A stretch of DNA of 64,000 nt from JADJOY01 sp016713535 [NCBI: Deltaproteobacteria bacterium] (GTDB taxonomy: Bacteria; JADJOY01), in contig JADJOY010000040.1 of NCBI GenBank assembly GCA_016713535.1, positions 36,281 through 100,280 of the forward strand, in the 5' to 3' direction. A program made the translations under genes and the position numbers. Under the pieces are notes generated by a model. The model ran no database searches and had not been told where the DNA came from. It saw only the letters and a program-made list of their open reading frames with translations. Positions 11,101-19,693 of the stretch are shown here, piece by piece. Each line of letters starts with the position of its first letter. The first letter of the stretch is position 1.

Positions 11101-11238
11101 CCGGGCGGGATCGTGGTCCAGCCGCCACTGCCGGGCGCCCTCACCCAGGTCGACGTGGACGGCGCGCCTCACGCGAGGTTCGACGCCTCGAGCGTGTCGC
11201 TCGACGCCGGCCCCGCGACGGTCGTGATGCGGTTCTGA
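8147..11238 (+). CDS. Discoidin-domain plus six-hairpin glycosidase-like protein, three frameshifts
   Basis: Starts 11 bases after the phosphorylase gene (ATG 8147, GGAGCGACG before it). The order of parts is an N-terminal carbohydrate-binding-like sandwich (residues 1-165), an F5/8 type C (discoidin) stretch (LDFGAEHELGGLVIDW, then SIAVETSDDGVTWAERW), and a long (alpha/alpha)6 glycosidase-like domain with YTRSWVRDGATMAAALLRMG, DWLPEHDSHGQLVF and EIDWNNYTAYEIRTLGAL. The protein changes frame at about 8748 (C run), 8815 and 11023 (G run). Correcting two deletions and one insertion gives 1030 residues. It resembles proteins annotated only as coagulation factor 5/8 domain proteins. No signal peptide is seen. 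Its place behind the phosphorylase suggests trimming or binding of the same oligosaccharide, but that is inference. Confidence 0.65.
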
Positions 11239-11264
11239 TCGGGCAGGCGCCGCCCCTTCCGGGC

Positions 11265-12812
11265 CTACCTGCCGGGAGGCGGGGCGCCCGACTCGAGCTG
11301 CTCGCGGGCCTTTTCGCGTTGGCCCTCGATGTCGGTCATGAGCTTGTACGCGACGTAGTACTTGTAGATGTTCCGCACGTAGGTGGTCGTCTCGCGGCCG
11401 ACCTTCTCCGCCGTCACGATCTCGACGTTGTTGAACCACTTGTTCGGATCGAGGCCACGCTTCTCCGCTTCCTTGCGCATGCGCGCGATCTTCGCGGGCC
11501 CGGCGTTGTAGGAGGCGAACGCGAACAACGTGCGGTTCGTCTCCTCGAAGTGGGCGTCGGCGAAGTACTGCGCCATCAGGTGGTCCATGTACTTCGCGCC
11601 CGCGTGGATGTTGGCGTCCGCCTGGCGGATGTCACCGACCTTCATCGACTGACCGGTGGCCGGCATGAGCTGCATGATGCCGACCGCTCCCACGGGACTC
11701 TTGGCGTCCTGGCGGAGCTGCGACTCCTGGTAGCCCTGCGCCGCGAGCATGAGCGGATCGAACGAGTAGCTCGCGGCGTGCTTCTCGAAGTAGTCGAGCG
11801 TCTGCTGGAAGCGCTGCCACTCCTGCGAGTCGGTGCTGTTGGTGATCTGCTTGATGCCCTGCTGGTACTGCTTGAAGCGCACGGCCAGGACGCCCTGCTT
11901 CTTCATGTAGTTCACGTAGCAGTCGTCGAGCGCGGCCGCGAGCTCGGGGCTCCCCTTCCGGAAGGCCCAGCCCGTCTTGCCTCCCGCGTGCACCACGAGG
12001 TCCTCGCGAGGCTTCACCGCGGGCAGGATCCTGGCCCACAGGCGCGCCTTCCAGTCGTCGACGACGAGCAGGCCCACCAGCTTGGCCTGGAGCATCTCCA
12101 TCAGGTCTTCGTCCTCGAGAGCATCAGGGACGAGGACGAGCGCGACCGCGGGCTTCTTCTCCGCCGCGAACCGCGCGTTGAGCGCGGTGAGGCTCTCGTA
12201 GCTGCTCGCCTTGCGCACGTGGACCGTCTTGCCGGCGAGGTCGTCGAGGCTTCCGACCTGCGGCGACGACGGTCCGGTCACCACGATCTCGCTCACCGGA
12301 CGGCCCAGCTCGGGTGCGAAGAAGTCGACCTGCTCGAGGCGACCCTCGGTGACGGTCAGGTTGCCCGCGGCGATGTCGCCGAGCCCCTGCACGAGGCCCG
12401 GGATCAGCCGGTCACGGGTGGTCGGGATCATGTAGACGGTGAGCGGCCGCTTGCCGAGGCGCTTGGCGTACTTCTTGTTGAGGTAGCCCTCGAAGTCGCG
12501 CACCAATTCGGCGGTGAGCCCCCGCTCGCGCCCGCGGTCGTTGAAGTAGAGCGTGCGGCTGAACGGCACCAGCACCCGGATCAGGCGCCGGTCGAGCATC
12601 GCCTCGAAGTCGCCGGTCCACGGCTTGACCGTGGTGGGCAGCGCGCGAGGACGGGTGGGCGCCGGTTCGGCGCCTTCGCGCGCGGTCCCCGCTGGAGACG
12701 GTGTGGCGGGGGCGTCGCTCGGCGCTGGTCCCAGCGCCGGGGCCGGCGGGGCCACCACCAGCAAGCTCGCGATCGCGATCGCGATCGCCACCGCTCGCCG
12801 CACGGTCGGCAT
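11265..12812 (-). CDS. mltF: MltF-like lytic transglycosylase with solute-binding domain
   Basis: Periplasmic peptidoglycan lyase that makes 1,6-anhydromuramyl ends, 515 residues from ATG 12812. The signal peptide is unusual, with an Ala-Ile repeat encoded by GCGATC units, followed by a Pro/Ala-rich linker. Residues about 55-310 form a type 3 solute-binding domain (LIRVLVPFSRTLYFND, DIAAGNLTVTEGR), as in MltF where it has a regulatory role. Residues about 345-480 are an SLT domain. The catalytic Glu lies in GYQESQLRQ at about residue 361, and GAVGIMQLMPATG and FASYNAGPAKIARM are standard SLT motifs. The gene starts 5 bases after the kinase-like gene, so the two are probably co-transcribed. 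Confidence 0.85.
   Translation of the reverse strand: MPTVRRAVAIAIAIASLLVVAPPAPALGPAPSDAPATPSPAGTAREGAEPAPTRPRALPTTVKPWTGDFEAMLDRRLIRVLVPFSRTLYFNDRGRERGLTAELVRDFEGYLNKKYAKRLGKRPLTVYMIPTTRDRLIPGLVQGLGDIAAGNLTVTEGRLEQVDFFAPELGRPVSEIVVTGPSSPQVGSLDDLAGKTVHVRKASSYESLTALNARFAAEKKPAVALVLVPDALEDEDLMEMLQAKLVGLLVVDDWKARLWARILPAVKPREDLVVHAGGKTGWAFRKGSPELAAALDDCYVNYMKKQGVLAVRFKQYQQGIKQITNSTDSQEWQRFQQTLDYFEKHAASYSFDPLMLAAQGYQESQLRQDAKSPVGAVGIMQLMPATGQSMKVGDIRQADANIHAGAKYMDHLMAQYFADAHFEETNRTLFAFASYNAGPAKIARMRKEAEKRGLDPNKWFNNVEIVTAEKVGRETTTYVRNIYKYYVAYKLMTDIEGQREKAREQLESGAPPPGR
12769..12786. repeat. Three GCGATC units
   Basis: Three exact tandem hexamers inside the signal-peptide codons of the MltF-like gene, giving alternating Ala-Ile on the minus strand. 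Each junction forms the palindrome GCGATCGC. A slippage-prone site that could shorten or lengthen the hydrophobic core. Confidence 0.6.
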
Positions 12813-12817
12813 CTCGT

Positions 12818-13451
12818 TCACGCCTGCGCAGCGGCAACCAGGGCGGCGATGGCGCGCTCGGCGTCCAGCTTGTCCGTGTTGATCACCAGGTCGTAGTGGG
12901 TCGGCAGCTCCCTGTCGACCCCGTAGAAGCGCTTCAGGTAATCGGCTCGACCATCGTCGTCTCTGGCGATCTGGGCGCGGCCGTCTCCCCCCTGGAGGTC
13001 CTCGACACGCTTGGCACGCACCTCCGGGAGAGGCGGTGACCAGTACGCGCAGGACATCGGTCCTCGCGGCGAGCGCCATCGACGCCGCATGGGCGACGAT
13101 CACCGCGCCACCCTCCTCGGCGATCTCGTGGATCGCCTGGCGGATCAGTGCTCGGTGGTCGTCGGGCGCCGGCTCGGGCTCCTTGCCACGCAGGTCGTAG
13201 TAGTCGAAGTCCATGGTCTTGCGGACCATGTCCATCCCCGCGACGCCGATCGACTCGAGGAGCCGCTTCATCACGCTCGGCTTGCGTTCGGTGGCCGCGA
13301 GCTCCTCGGGGCTGAGCTTGGCTTTGGCCGCGGCGCGCTCGATGACCTCTTCGTCGACGTAGCGAAAGCCGAGCTTCTCGGCGAGGACCTGCGCGAGCGC
13401 CACACCGACCGATCCGAACGTCCGCGACACGCACACCACTCGCACTTTCAT
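12818..13451 (-). CDS. Cytidylate-kinase-like protein (Cytidylate_kin2 type), one frameshift
   Basis: Cytosolic protein resembling the cytidylate kinase-like family, 210 residues after correction. The start at ATG 13451 gives MKVRVVCVSRTFGSVGVALA. Family members usually have GSGG in this loop, here GSVG, so phosphate-loop chemistry may be altered. The middle carries FRYVDEEVIERAA and a DYYDLRGKEPE region. At about 13035 the frame changes: tctcccggaggtg has one C too many, and without it the protein reads TASPEVRAKRVEDL and ends YDLVINTDKLDAERAIAAL. The 634 bases minus one are 211 codons. The tail motif (D.VINTD) is typical of cytidylate and shikimate kinases. It is upstream of, and probably co-transcribed with, the MltF-like gene. 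Confidence 0.7.
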
Positions 13452-13660
13452 GCGCACACCTCCGACGCAGGCTGATGGGGGAGCGCGATCGTAACACCAG
13501 CGTTCCCGCGCCAAAAACCCCGATCCAGCAGCCCACGCAACGCCCCGATCGGGCACGTGGACGGGGTGGTGGGAATGTCCGATGCTCCGCGGGCCGCCGC
13601 GGTGGCCACGATGCTCCAGGTACCGCGGCCACCCGACTCAGTCCCGGACGGAGGAGACCC

Positions 13661-14164
13661 ATGGTCCCGCAATGGAAGCCGCTTGCCCTCGCCGTGGCGC
13701 TGGCGGGGCTCGCTCGAGCCGCCCCCGGCGCCGAGCCCGTCACCGCCCCCGCGACGGCGCTCTCCGCGGAGGCGGCCGACGCCACGCGATTCCGGCTCGA
13801 GGCCGAACGCCGCAAGGTCGTGGCCGCGAACCTGAGCCTCACGCCTGACGAGGCGAGCGCGTTCTGGCCCACCTACGACGAGTACCGCGCTCGGATGCAC
13901 GCGCTCGACGTGCGCCACCTGGCCGTTCTCGAGCGCTACGCCGAGGCCTCGAGAAACGGCACGTGGACCGACTCCCAGGCGACGTCCATGCTCGACGAGC
14001 TGCTCGCGACCGGAACCGAGCGGGCCACCACCCGCAAGGATTGGCGCGAGCGCTTCGCCAGCGTGCTACCGCCGAGGAAGGTAGTCGCCGTCTACCAGCT
14101 CGAGAATCGCCTCGACGCCGTGGTCACGCTGGGCGTGGCCTCGCAGCTACCACTCGCACAGTGA
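13661..14164 (+). CDS. Small exported helical protein
   Basis: Exported protein of 167 residues. The ATG at 13661 has GGAGGA 6 bases upstream. Residues 1-22 look like a signal peptide ending in RAAPGAEP. The mature part is predicted helical and charged, with RFRLEAERRKVVAANLSLTPDEASAFWP cut here into RFRLEAERRKVV and LSLTPDEASAFWPTYDEYRA. The LTPDEA..FWP.Y..Y pattern is shared by many small periplasmic proteins annotated as hypothetical, and recalls Spy/CpxP-like chaperones without their LTxxQ motif. Its stop overlaps the GTG start of the Omp85 barrel gene, so translation is coupled. A role as a periplasmic helper of that barrel is plausible but unproven. Confidence 0.75.
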   Translation: MVPQWKPLALAVALAGLARAAPGAEPVTAPATALSAEAADATRFRLEAERRKVVAANLSLTPDEASAFWPTYDEYRARMHALDVRHLAVLERYAEASRNGTWTDSQATSMLDELLATGTERATTRKDWRERFASVLPPRKVVAVYQLENRLDAVVTLGVASQLPLAQ

Positions 14165-15645
14165 CGCGCCCCCGTCCGACGAGGCTCGATCCGAGCCGGC
14201 GAGCATCGAAGCCGCTCATCACCGTGGCGTGTCTGGTCGCGGTCCTCGTCTTCGCCGACGTCGCGCGAGCCACGAACGACTCGGCCGCCGAGGCGTCCGG
14301 CGTCGAGCCAGCCCCGGCGGCACCGGAGGCGACGGTTGCGGCCGAGAGGGCACGCCCCGACTTCATCCGCAACCGCGCTTACCTGCCGGAGTTCTTGCTC
14401 AAGGACAAGAAGGAAGGCTGGTACGTCACCGGGTTCCCCGCGATCGGCTGGGACGACGAGGAAGGGTTCGTGCTCGGCGCGATGGCCGAGGTCTACGACA
14501 ACGGCTCGCGCGACGACGCCTTCTTCCGCTCCACGTCCTACCGCAAGCGCATCTCGATCGCGGCCACGTCGACCACCGAGGGCGTCCAGGACTACGGCGT
14601 CGCTCTCGACGCGCCTTACCTCGACGACTCGCCGTACCGGCTCAGGACCCGCGTCTACTACGGCCAGAACCCGCTCAACAACTACTTCGGGCGCGGCGAC
14701 GAGGCGATGGGCCTGCTGCGCTTTCCGGGCTCGGAGAAGGGCTACGTCGACTACGACGAGTACGAAGCCGCGACACGCGTGGCCGTCGACGGCGAGACGT
14801 ATGCCCGGTACGCGCAGTTCCTGACCCGCGAGCTGGGCGGGATCGTGATGGTCGAGCGCGACCTCGCCGGTGGCCTGGTGCGGCCGCTGATCGGGCTGCG
14901 CGTCTGGCACTCCGACATCCTCGACTACACCGGCCAGAAGGTGGACGCGATCGACTCGAGCGGTCAGAAGGTCGAGGCGATCGAGCGCCCCACGCGGATC
15001 CGCGAGGATCACGACGCCGGTCGCCTCACCGGCTTCGACGGTGGCTTCGACAACTACGTGAAGCTCGGGATCAGCGTCGACACCCGCGACTTCGAGCCCG
15101 ATCCCAACGAAGGAATCCTCGGCCAGCTCACCGCCGAGCTCGCGACCAAGGCCCTCGGCTCGGATTTCGACTACCAGCGCGTCACCACCTCGCTGGCGGG
15201 CTTCCACGACCTCGCGCCGTGCGGCGAGCGGGTGGTGCTCGCAGGACGAGCGCTCTACTCGATGCAGTTCGGCGAGGTGCCGTTCTTCGCCGACAACACC
15301 CTCGCCTTCAACACCTTCGACATCACCGGGCTCGGCGGCGGTCGCACCCTGCGCGGGTTCAAGCGCGACCGCTTCGTGGGCGACTCCGGCGCGCTCCTCG
15401 ACGGCGAGGTGCGCTGGAGCCTCACCGAGTTCGAGAAGTGGGACCAGCACTTCCGGCCGATGCTCGCCGGCTTCGTCGACACCGGGCGGGTCTTCGACGG
15501 GGTCGGTTTCAGCTTGAGGAAGTGGCGAGTGGGCTACGGTGTCGGCTTCCGCTTCGCGTGGAACCTCGCGACCGTGGTCAGCTTCGACTACGGCCGTAGC
15601 GAGGAGAGCGACATCCTCTACATGGCCTTCGGGCACCAGTTCTGA
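14161..15645 (+). CDS. Outer-membrane barrel of the Omp85/BamA C-terminal type
   Basis: Outer-membrane protein of 494 residues. The GTG at 14161 sits in GTGA, overlapping the previous stop. The N-terminus includes a hydrophobic segment (LITVACLVAVLVFADVARA) usable as a signal peptide. The rest matches the bacterial surface antigen (Omp85 C-terminal) barrel: PAIGWDDEEGFVLGAMAEVY, a YYGQNPLNNYFGRGDEA loop, a late GLGGGRTLRGFKRDRF strand resembling the conserved loop 6 VRGF motif, and a C-terminal Phe (FGHQF) typical of barrels folded by the BAM machine. No POTRA domain is present, so it is not BamA itself. Function unknown. Confidence 0.8.
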   Translation: MTRPRPTRLDPSRRASKPLITVACLVAVLVFADVARATNDSAAEASGVEPAPAAPEATVAAERARPDFIRNRAYLPEFLLKDKKEGWYVTGFPAIGWDDEEGFVLGAMAEVYDNGSRDDAFFRSTSYRKRISIAATSTTEGVQDYGVALDAPYLDDSPYRLRTRVYYGQNPLNNYFGRGDEAMGLLRFPGSEKGYVDYDEYEAATRVAVDGETYARYAQFLTRELGGIVMVERDLAGGLVRPLIGLRVWHSDILDYTGQKVDAIDSSGQKVEAIERPTRIREDHDAGRLTGFDGGFDNYVKLGISVDTRDFEPDPNEGILGQLTAELATKALGSDFDYQRVTTSLAGFHDLAPCGERVVLAGRALYSMQFGEVPFFADNTLAFNTFDITGLGGGRTLRGFKRDRFVGDSGALLDGEVRWSLTEFEKWDQHFRPMLAGFVDTGRVFDGVGFSLRKWRVGYGVGFRFAWNLATVVSFDYGRSEESDILYMAFGHQF

Positions 15646-15658
15646 CCGTACCGCCCCC

Positions 15659-15671
15659 CCCTTTCGGGCAG
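15659..15671 (+). promoter_or_regulatory. Candidate operator CCC-TTTC-GGGCAG
   Basis: Motif copy 93 bases upstream of the DUF3300 start, directly after an eight-C run. The right half is a perfect GGGCAG; the left half lies in the C run. Confidence 0.35.
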
Positions 15672-15764
15672 CCTTTCGCCCCGGCCGGAACCAGCTAAGA
15701 TCCGTTGGTCCACCGGTGCGAGCGGCGGTCCCGCGCAGCGGGACGAGCCGGGGCGGGAGGGGCC

Positions 15765-17111
15765 ATGGCATCGGAATTCCGACGTGCGGCGGCGTTTGCC
15801 TGTGCGGCGCTCATGATCTTCGGCGACCTGGCGGTGGTCGCCCAGGATGCGCCACCAGCGGCCGAGCCGACCGCGACCGCGGCGGCGCCTCCACCCGTCG
15901 CGGCGCCGGTCAAGGCGAACCCCGACCAGCTCGACTCGTTGGTGGCGCCGATCGCGCTCTATCCCGACCCGCTGCTGGCGCAGGTGCTGGTGGCCTCGAC
16001 CTACCCGCTCGAGCTCATCCAGCTCCAGCAATGGCTGGCGAAGAATCCGGGTCTGAAGGACAAGGCACTGGTCGACGCCGTCGCCAAGCAACCGTGGGAT
16101 CCCAGCATCCAGTCGATGGCGGCCTTCCCCGACGTGGTGAAGCGTCTCGCCGACGACATCCAGTGGACCACCGATCTCGGCAACGCGTTTCTCGCGCAGC
16201 AGCCGGAGGTCATGGACGCGGTCCAGCGGATGCGCACGAAGGCGCAAGCCAACGGTGCCTTGGTGTCGAACGAGCAGCAGACGGTCGAGACCAAGGTGAT
16301 CGAGGAGAAGACCGTCATCGTGGTCGAGTCCGCGAGCCCCGAGGTCATCTACGTGCCTTCCTACAGCCCGACCTACGTCTATGGTCCTCCCATCTATCCC
16401 TACCCGCCGGTCTACTACCCGCCCTACCCGGCGGGAGCGGCGCTGGTGACGTTCGGCGTGGGGATGGCGGTGGGTGCCGCGGTGTGGGGCGGCTCGTGCT
16501 GCGGCTGCGGCTGGGGGCACAGCGACGTCGACATCAACGTCAACAACAACTTCAACAGGGTGAACAACGTCCACGGCAGCGGCGCGAACGGGAATTGGCA
16601 GCACAACCCCACCCACCGGGGAGGCGCGCCGTATTCGGACCGCGCGACCGCGGCGAAGTACGGCGGCACGGCGCGCGGGGAGTCGCTGAGCCAACGCCAG
16701 GCCAAGGCGACGCAGCAGGGTTCGCGCCCGGCCGCAACCGCCGCCAACCGTTCCGGCGGCGCGGGGGCGGGCGATCGTTCCGGCGCGGGCGCGGGGCGCT
16801 CTCCGTCGCCGAGCGCCACCACTCGCTCTGCCGGCGGCGGCACGAGCTGGTCCGGCGCGAGCGACCGCTCGGCCGGCGGCGGTGATCGCTCGAGTGGCGC
16901 CAGCCGCAGCAGCGGTGGTGGCGGCGAACGCGTGGGCGATCGCACCATCCCGAGCAGCGGCGGCTCCAAGGCGGGAGGATTCGGCGGAGGCTCGAGTGGC
17001 TACAGCGGGTCGAGCGCTCGGTCGGCCAGCTCGCGCGGCGCATCGAGCATGGGCGGATCCAGAGGCGCCGGACGTAGCGGCGGCGGGCGTGGCGGCGGCG
17101 GGAGACGATGA
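15765..17111 (+). CDS. DUF3300 exported protein with Gly/Ser/Arg-rich tail
   Basis: Exported protein of 448 residues. The ATG at 15765 has GGGAGGGG just upstream, and residues 1-26 are a signal peptide. Residues about 50-230 match DUF3300: DQLDSLVAPIALYPDPLLAQ, then QQWLAKNPGLKD, QPWDPSIQSM, and VIYVPSYSPTYVYGP. A hydrophobic, Tyr/Pro- and Cys-rich stretch (WGGSCCGCGWGH) follows at about 245-250. The last 150 residues are low-complexity Gly/Ser/Arg/Ala. The start codon of the DUF2950 gene overlaps the stop (ATGA), and these two families are commonly neighbours. Function is unknown; an envelope role is likely. Confidence 0.9.
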   Translation: MASEFRRAAAFACAALMIFGDLAVVAQDAPPAAEPTATAAAPPPVAAPVKANPDQLDSLVAPIALYPDPLLAQVLVASTYPLELIQLQQWLAKNPGLKDKALVDAVAKQPWDPSIQSMAAFPDVVKRLADDIQWTTDLGNAFLAQQPEVMDAVQRMRTKAQANGALVSNEQQTVETKVIEEKTVIVVESASPEVIYVPSYSPTYVYGPPIYPYPPVYYPPYPAGAALVTFGVGMAVGAAVWGGSCCGCGWGHSDVDINVNNNFNRVNNVHGSGANGNWQHNPTHRGGAPYSDRATAAKYGGTARGESLSQRQAKATQQGSRPAATAANRSGGAGAGDRSGAGAGRSPSPSATTRSAGGGTSWSGASDRSAGGGDRSSGASRSSGGGGERVGDRTIPSSGGSKAGGFGGGSSGYSGSSARSASSRGASSMGGSRGAGRSGGGRGGGGRR

Positions 17112-18067
17112 CGATGGACGCGACGACTTCCAGGACGATGATTCGGACGGCACTCTTCGCCTACCTCACGTTCGCGTGTGCGACATCCCTGAGCGGGGAC
17201 GCTGTCGCGGCCCCCGCGGCGGCGCAGCCGAAGGCGTTCAGCACGCCGGAGCAGGCGAGCGAGGCTCTGATCGACGCAGCCGAGCGCTTCGACGTGGACG
17301 CGCTCAAGGAGATCCTCGGCCCCGAGGGCGCCGACCTGGTCGTCACCGAGGATCCGGTCCTCGACAAGAACCGCAGCGCGGCCTTTGCCGCCCAGGCGCG
17401 CAAGCAGATGCACGTCACGCGCGACCCCGCGAAGCCGAAGCTCGCGACCCTCTCCATCGGCGACGACGGCTGGCCGGTGCCGATGCCGATCGTCGAGCGC
17501 GGCGGTAAATGGCGCTTCGACACCAAGGCCGCGCGCGAGGAAGTCCTCTACAGGCGCATCGGGGAGAACGAGCTCGACGCCATCGACGTGTGCCGCGGCT
17601 ACGTAGCAGCGCAGCTCGAGTACGCGTCGGAGAAGCACGACGGCTCGTCGGTGAACCAGTACGCTCAGCGCGTGATCAGCACCCCCGGCAAGCACGACGG
17701 ACTCGCATGGCAGAACCCGGACGGCACCTGGGAAGGTCCGGTCGGCGAAGGGATCGCGCGGGTGATCGCCGAGGGCTACCACGATCGCTACGAGCCGTTT
17801 CACGGGTACTACTTCAAGATCCTCACCGGCCAGGGCAAGGCGGCGCCGCTCGGCGAGCTCGACTTCATGGTCAACGGCGTGATGATCGGCGGTTTCGCGC
17901 TCGTCGCCGCGCCGGCGGACTATCGCGCGACGGGCGTCAAGACCTTCATCGTGAGCCACGACGGCGTGGTCTTCGAGAAGGACCTCGGGCCCGAGACGCT
18001 CGAGGTGTTCCGCTCGATGACTCGCTTCGACCCCGACGACACCTGGACCCCCGTCTCCGAGTCCTGA
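17108..18067 (+). CDS. DUF2950 exported protein
   Basis: Exported protein of 319 residues whose ATG overlaps the DUF3300 stop, so the pair is translationally coupled. Residues 1-40 hold a signal peptide ending SGDAVAA. The DUF2950 pattern is complete: AFSTPEQASEALIDAAERFD, LKEILGPEGADLV, GENELDAIDVCRGYVAAQ, AWQNPDGTWEGPVG, and the late EPFHGYYFKILTGQG and FIVSHDGVVFEKDLGP. The biochemical role is unknown. A strong hairpin begins at its stop codon. Confidence 0.9.
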   Translation: MTMDATTSRTMIRTALFAYLTFACATSLSGDAVAAPAAAQPKAFSTPEQASEALIDAAERFDVDALKEILGPEGADLVVTEDPVLDKNRSAAFAAQARKQMHVTRDPAKPKLATLSIGDDGWPVPMPIVERGGKWRFDTKAAREEVLYRRIGENELDAIDVCRGYVAAQLEYASEKHDGSSVNQYAQRVISTPGKHDGLAWQNPDGTWEGPVGEGIARVIAEGYHDRYEPFHGYYFKILTGQGKAAPLGELDFMVNGVMIGGFALVAAPADYRATGVKTFIVSHDGVVFEKDLGPETLEVFRSMTRFDPDDTWTPVSES

Positions 18068-18115
18068 GGGGGCCCGGCGGGCGGCGACGCTCCACCGCCC
18101 GCCCGGAGGCCCCTC
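18066..18115. terminator. Bidirectional hairpin between convergent genes
   Basis: Outer GAGGGG(G)CC pairs with GGCCCCTC and inner GGCGGGCGG pairs perfectly with CCGCCCGCC. It lies between the DUF2950 gene (+) and the sulfatase gene (-). No T run follows on either side, so rho-independent strength is uncertain. Confidence 0.55.
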
Positions 18116-18134
18116 GTTGCGCGGGTCGTGCCGC

Positions 18135-19583
18135 TCAGGGCGCGGCTTCGATGGCCTTGGCGGCGCCCGGGATGGCGACCGAACCGAAATACGCCTCCTT
18201 GGCGATGCCAGCCGCCTGGGTCAGGAAGAACGGCGGAGCCGACTCCTTGGCGAGGGACTCCGCGCGCGCCTGGAGTTCCTTCACGATCTCGGGATTCGCA
18301 CTCGCGACGTTGGCCTTCTCACCCGGATCCCGGGCCAGGTCGTAGAGCTCGACCCGCGACGGCAGCAACGCCCACCACACCAGCTTCCAGTTGCCCTTGC
18401 GCACGGCGGCGCGGAACGGCTCGATTCCGTACACCACCTCGGTGCGCGGCGAAGGCTTGCCGGCGGCGATCGTGTCCCACGCGTCCAGGCCGTCGAGCGG
18501 CTTGCCACCGGCGGTGGACGCGCCGGCGAGCCCCGCGAGGGTCGGGTACATGTCCACCTGGTGGAGGGGTTGATCCACCACCGTCCCGGCGGCGATGTGT
18601 CCGGGCCAGTTGACCAGTGAGACCACCCGCGTGCCGCCCTCGTAGAGCGTCCCCTTCCCTTCTCGCCACGGGCCGTTGTCCGCGGGGGTCGTCCCTCCCG
18701 AGGTGTCGACCTCACCGGTGAACTTGGGGTCGCGCGGACCGCCGTTGTCGCTCGCGAACACGATCAGGGTGTTCTCGCGCATCTTGCGATCCTCGAGGGC
18801 CTTCACGACGCGCCCGATCTGGTCGTCGAGGGCGGTCACCATCGCCGCGTAGGTGCGGCGGTTGGTGTCCGCGATCGACCCGTACCGATCGACGTACTCC
18901 TGCGGCGCCTGGTAGGGCGCGTGTGGCGCGGTGAACGTGAGATAGAGGAACAGCGGCTTCGAGGTGTCGTGGGCGCCGATCTGCTTCACCGCCTCGTCGC
19001 CGATCAGCTGCGTCGCGTAGCCCTTCTCGTCGAGCGGCTCACCCTCCCGGAACCAGTCGACGACCCCGTGGGCGGAGTGGGTGTAGTAGTCGATCTCCCC
19101 GAGCAGCGCGCCGTACTGGCGGTCGAAGCCGCGACTCTGCGGCCAGTACTTCTTGTCGGCGTGGCCGAGGTGCCACTTCCCGACGATCGACGTCTGGTAA
19201 CCCGCTTCCGCGAGGGACTGCGGCAGCAGGCGCTCGTCGGTCGGCAACCCGTACGTGCCCGCGGACGGGATCACCGCCGTCTGCAGCCCGTAGCGGTGCG
19301 GATACCGCCCGGTCATGAGGGCCGCCCGCGACGGCGTGCACATGGGCTGCGTGTAGAACTGCTCGAGTCGCGCTCCGCCCTTGGCGAGCGAGTCGATGTG
19401 CGGCGTCTGGATGTCGGAGCCGTGGAAGCCGACGTCTTTCCAGCCCAGATCGTCGGCGAGGACATAGACGACGTTGGGACGCGACCCCGCGTCCTTCGTC
19501 GCCGCCCGGCTCACCGCCGGTGCCACGACGATCATCCCCACGAGCAACAGCCACCTCGACACGATGTGTCGCTTCACGCGCAT
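18135..19583 (-). CDS. Exported type I sulfatase
   Basis: Periplasmic sulfatase of the alkaline-phosphatase superfamily, 482 residues. The ATG at 19583 follows AAAAGGAG, and residues 1-27 are a signal peptide. The metal and core motif is NVVYVLADDLGWKD at 38-50. CTPSR at residues 82-86 is the Cys-type site that must be converted to formylglycine. TGRYPHRYG and KWHLGH also match. Residues about 225-330 carry YLTFTAPHAPY and VFASDNGG, typical of arylsulfatases. No formylglycine-generating enzyme or anaerobic maturase is in the window, so maturation depends on a gene elsewhere. Substrate unknown. Confidence 0.9.
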   Translation of the reverse strand: MRVKRHIVSRWLLLVGMIVVAPAVSRAATKDAGSRPNVVYVLADDLGWKDVGFHGSDIQTPHIDSLAKGGARLEQFYTQPMCTPSRAALMTGRYPHRYGLQTAVIPSAGTYGLPTDERLLPQSLAEAGYQTSIVGKWHLGHADKKYWPQSRGFDRQYGALLGEIDYYTHSAHGVVDWFREGEPLDEKGYATQLIGDEAVKQIGAHDTSKPLFLYLTFTAPHAPYQAPQEYVDRYGSIADTNRRTYAAMVTALDDQIGRVVKALEDRKMRENTLIVFASDNGGPRDPKFTGEVDTSGGTTPADNGPWREGKGTLYEGGTRVVSLVNWPGHIAAGTVVDQPLHQVDMYPTLAGLAGASTAGGKPLDGLDAWDTIAAGKPSPRTEVVYGIEPFRAAVRKGNWKLVWWALLPSRVELYDLARDPGEKANVASANPEIVKELQARAESLAKESAPPFFLTQAAGIAKEAYFGSVAIPGAAKAIEAAP

Positions 19584-19693
19584 TCTCCTTTTGACAGCCC
19601 CTGGGCAGTCGCCGCCCCGGCCGATGGAAGTCCGCGATCTTACACGCGAGACTCGTGGAACGATACGCCCGCGTACCCACCGATTCGCGCGGC

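Noticed and set aside
11238-11265. CCCC-TTCC-GGGCC and GGGCAGG between convergent genes as another operator copy
   Set aside because: It lacks the YAG end, lies between two gene ends rather than upstream of a start, and CCC-N4-GGG alone is common at this base composition.
8670-12896. 1,408-codon + strand frame running past 11238
   Set aside because: Its first part is the real six-hairpin domain, but beyond about 11030 it is out of frame and then antisense to the MltF-like gene. The true end is at 11238 in another frame.
16740-17105. GC-rich repetitive stretch that could suggest a repeat array
   Set aside because: It is the Gly/Ser/Arg codon tail of the DUF3300 gene; units are irregular and there are no spacers.
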